Source of the DNA: an uncultured Eubacteriaceae bacterium
Lineage (GTDB): Bacteria; Bacillota; Clostridia; Lachnospirales; Lachnospiraceae
NCBI GenBank assembly: GCA_945938055.1
Contig: CAMEUH010000171.1
Location: 1-5,732, forward strand
Direction of reading: 5' to 3'
DNA length: 5,732 nt
Shown piece after piece: positions 4,989-5,732 of the stretch (position 1 is the stretch's first letter; every line of letters starts with the position of its first letter). Both the position numbers and the translations under genes were made by a program. The notes beneath the pieces are model-generated. The model had not been told where the DNA came from. It searched no databases and saw only the letters and a list, made by a program, of their open reading frames with translations.

Positions 4989-5732
4989 ATTCTGAAAGAC
5001 TGTTTTCTTCTTTAAGTCCTTCGTCATCTCATCATAACCTGATATTTCCGTAATCTCACAGACCCGGAATTCTTTCATGAACACAACAACCTCCATTCCA
5101 ATCAGCTTCCTTAAGCAGTCATCAAATCCATAACCGGTTGACTGTTTGACATAATCAGCCAGTTTATTAATTCCCTCATGGGAATTCATTCCATGAACCG
5201 TTGCCCAGCATTTATGACCGGTATAAGATGCCATGGAAAATCCCTCTGCTTCATCGCCCTTAATCTCTCCAATAATAAAATAATCCAAATCCATCCGCAG
5301 TCCATTTCTTGTAAGCTCTGGCATGCTATATTCAATTCTTCCTTCACCGCTAAAGGAAACCGTATGCAAAAATGCAATATCCCTTGCCGGAATCTGATTC
5401 TGTTCCTCATCCGATTTGCGTGAAATAAATAGCTCATCACTTTCCTGTATCACGACTGCACTTTCATTTTCATCAATATACTCCAGTAACGTATTTAAAA
5501 GTGTCGTTTTCCCGGATGCACCTTTTCCGGTAAACAGAATTCCGGATGCACAGCGTGCTTTTTCTACCAGATAATCTGCCATCCGCTGATCCAGCATACC
5601 CTTTTCCATCAGGTCCTCTAAAGAATATTTCTCCTTTGGAATTTTACGAATGGTTAAAATGGGAACTTTGTTCGAACTGACAAAAGACGTACAGATATTA
5701 AAACGCAGAATAAATTTTTCATTGGTATGATC
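4974..5732 (-). CDS. cpaF: CpaF/TadA-type pilus assembly ATPase, 5' part beyond window
   Basis: This is the hexameric secretion ATPase (VirB11/GspE superfamily) that powers assembly of TAD/Flp pili from the cytoplasmic face of the membrane. The frame is open to the right edge, giving 252 residues. CpaF proteins are usually 400-480 long, so the N-terminal half is outside. Numbered from the edge, the visible part holds the TIRKIP segment (27-32), the Walker A motif GKGASGKT (69-76), an Asp-box equivalent VVIQESDEL (93-101), the Walker B region YFIIGEIKG (151-159) with its Glu at 156, and the His box TGHKCWATVHG (171-181). All catalytic features are present. The Asp box is less typical than the common VTIEDxxEL, and the His box ends in VHG where many members have IHA. 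It is followed with a 4-base overlap by tadB. The family call is secure. Confidence 0.9.
   Translation of the reverse strand, partial: DHTNEKFILRFNICTSFVSSNKVPILTIRKIPKEKYSLEDLMEKGMLDQRMADYLVEKARCASGILFTGKGASGKTTLLNTLLEYIDENESAVVIQESDELFISRKSDEEQNQIPARDIAFLHTVSFSGEGRIEYSMPELTRNGLRMDLDYFIIGEIKGDEAEGFSMASYTGHKCWATVHGMNSHEGINKLADYVKQSTGYGFDDCLRKLIGMEVVVFMKEFRVCEITEISGYDEMTKDLKKKTVFQNGRWM

Noticed and set aside
5186..5440. 84-codon minus-strand ORF in another frame
   Set aside because: It is fully inside cpaF, where the cpaF frame encodes Walker B and His-box motifs.
1..5732. CRISPR arrays, tRNA or rRNA genes, insertion sequences, phage genes
   Set aside because: Almost all bases are accounted for by coding sequence. 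I saw no spaced direct repeats, no terminal inverted repeats, no transposase motifs and no tRNA-like folds on reading both strands.

Overview
This window is about 40% G+C by eye and every supported gene lies on the minus strand, so transcription runs from the right edge to the left. Gene content and style suggest a Gram-positive Clostridia bacterium, probably Lachnospiraceae-like. Two features point that way: a compact TAD/Flp pilus operon with no outer-membrane secretin in view, and a PolA whose proofreading domain has lost its acidic motif. The taxonomic call is inference from protein style, not a database match.

Right part (5732 to 2456): six tightly packed genes of a TAD (tight adherence, type IVb/Flp pilus) secretion system. 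In transcription order they are a CpaF/TadA-type motor ATPase (cut by the right edge), a TadB-like and a TadC-like inner-membrane platform protein, a small Flp1-type pilin, a TadE/DUF4320-like pseudopilin and a second, longer membrane-anchored pseudopilin-like protein. Gaps are -4, +3, +18, +12 and -52 bases, which indicates one operon with translational coupling. The likely scheme is that the ATPase drives the TadB/TadC platform to extrude a filament of the Flp pilin, with the two larger pilin-like proteins as minor or initiating subunits. Genes often found upstream in such loci (cpaB, a CpaE/TadZ-like ATPase, a prepilin peptidase) are not in the window.

Left part (2409 to 1): polA, DNA polymerase I, running off the left edge about 70-75 codons before its expected end. 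It has its own plausible promoter inside the end of the last pilus gene. The reading frame is broken twice. There is an apparent one-base loss in an A run near 1711, and a non-homopolymer loss of roughly 11-14 bases near 1147-1150. The 5'-nuclease part, the degenerate exonuclease part and the polymerase part therefore lie in three separate ORFs, although the residues of each part look well conserved. This could be a recent pseudogene, a sequencing or assembly error, or, least likely, a split gene.

No RNA gene, insertion sequence, CRISPR array or clear rho-independent terminator was seen. The most unusual items are the doubly broken polA and the divergent pilin-like trio. I did not find convincing evidence of an entirely new system.
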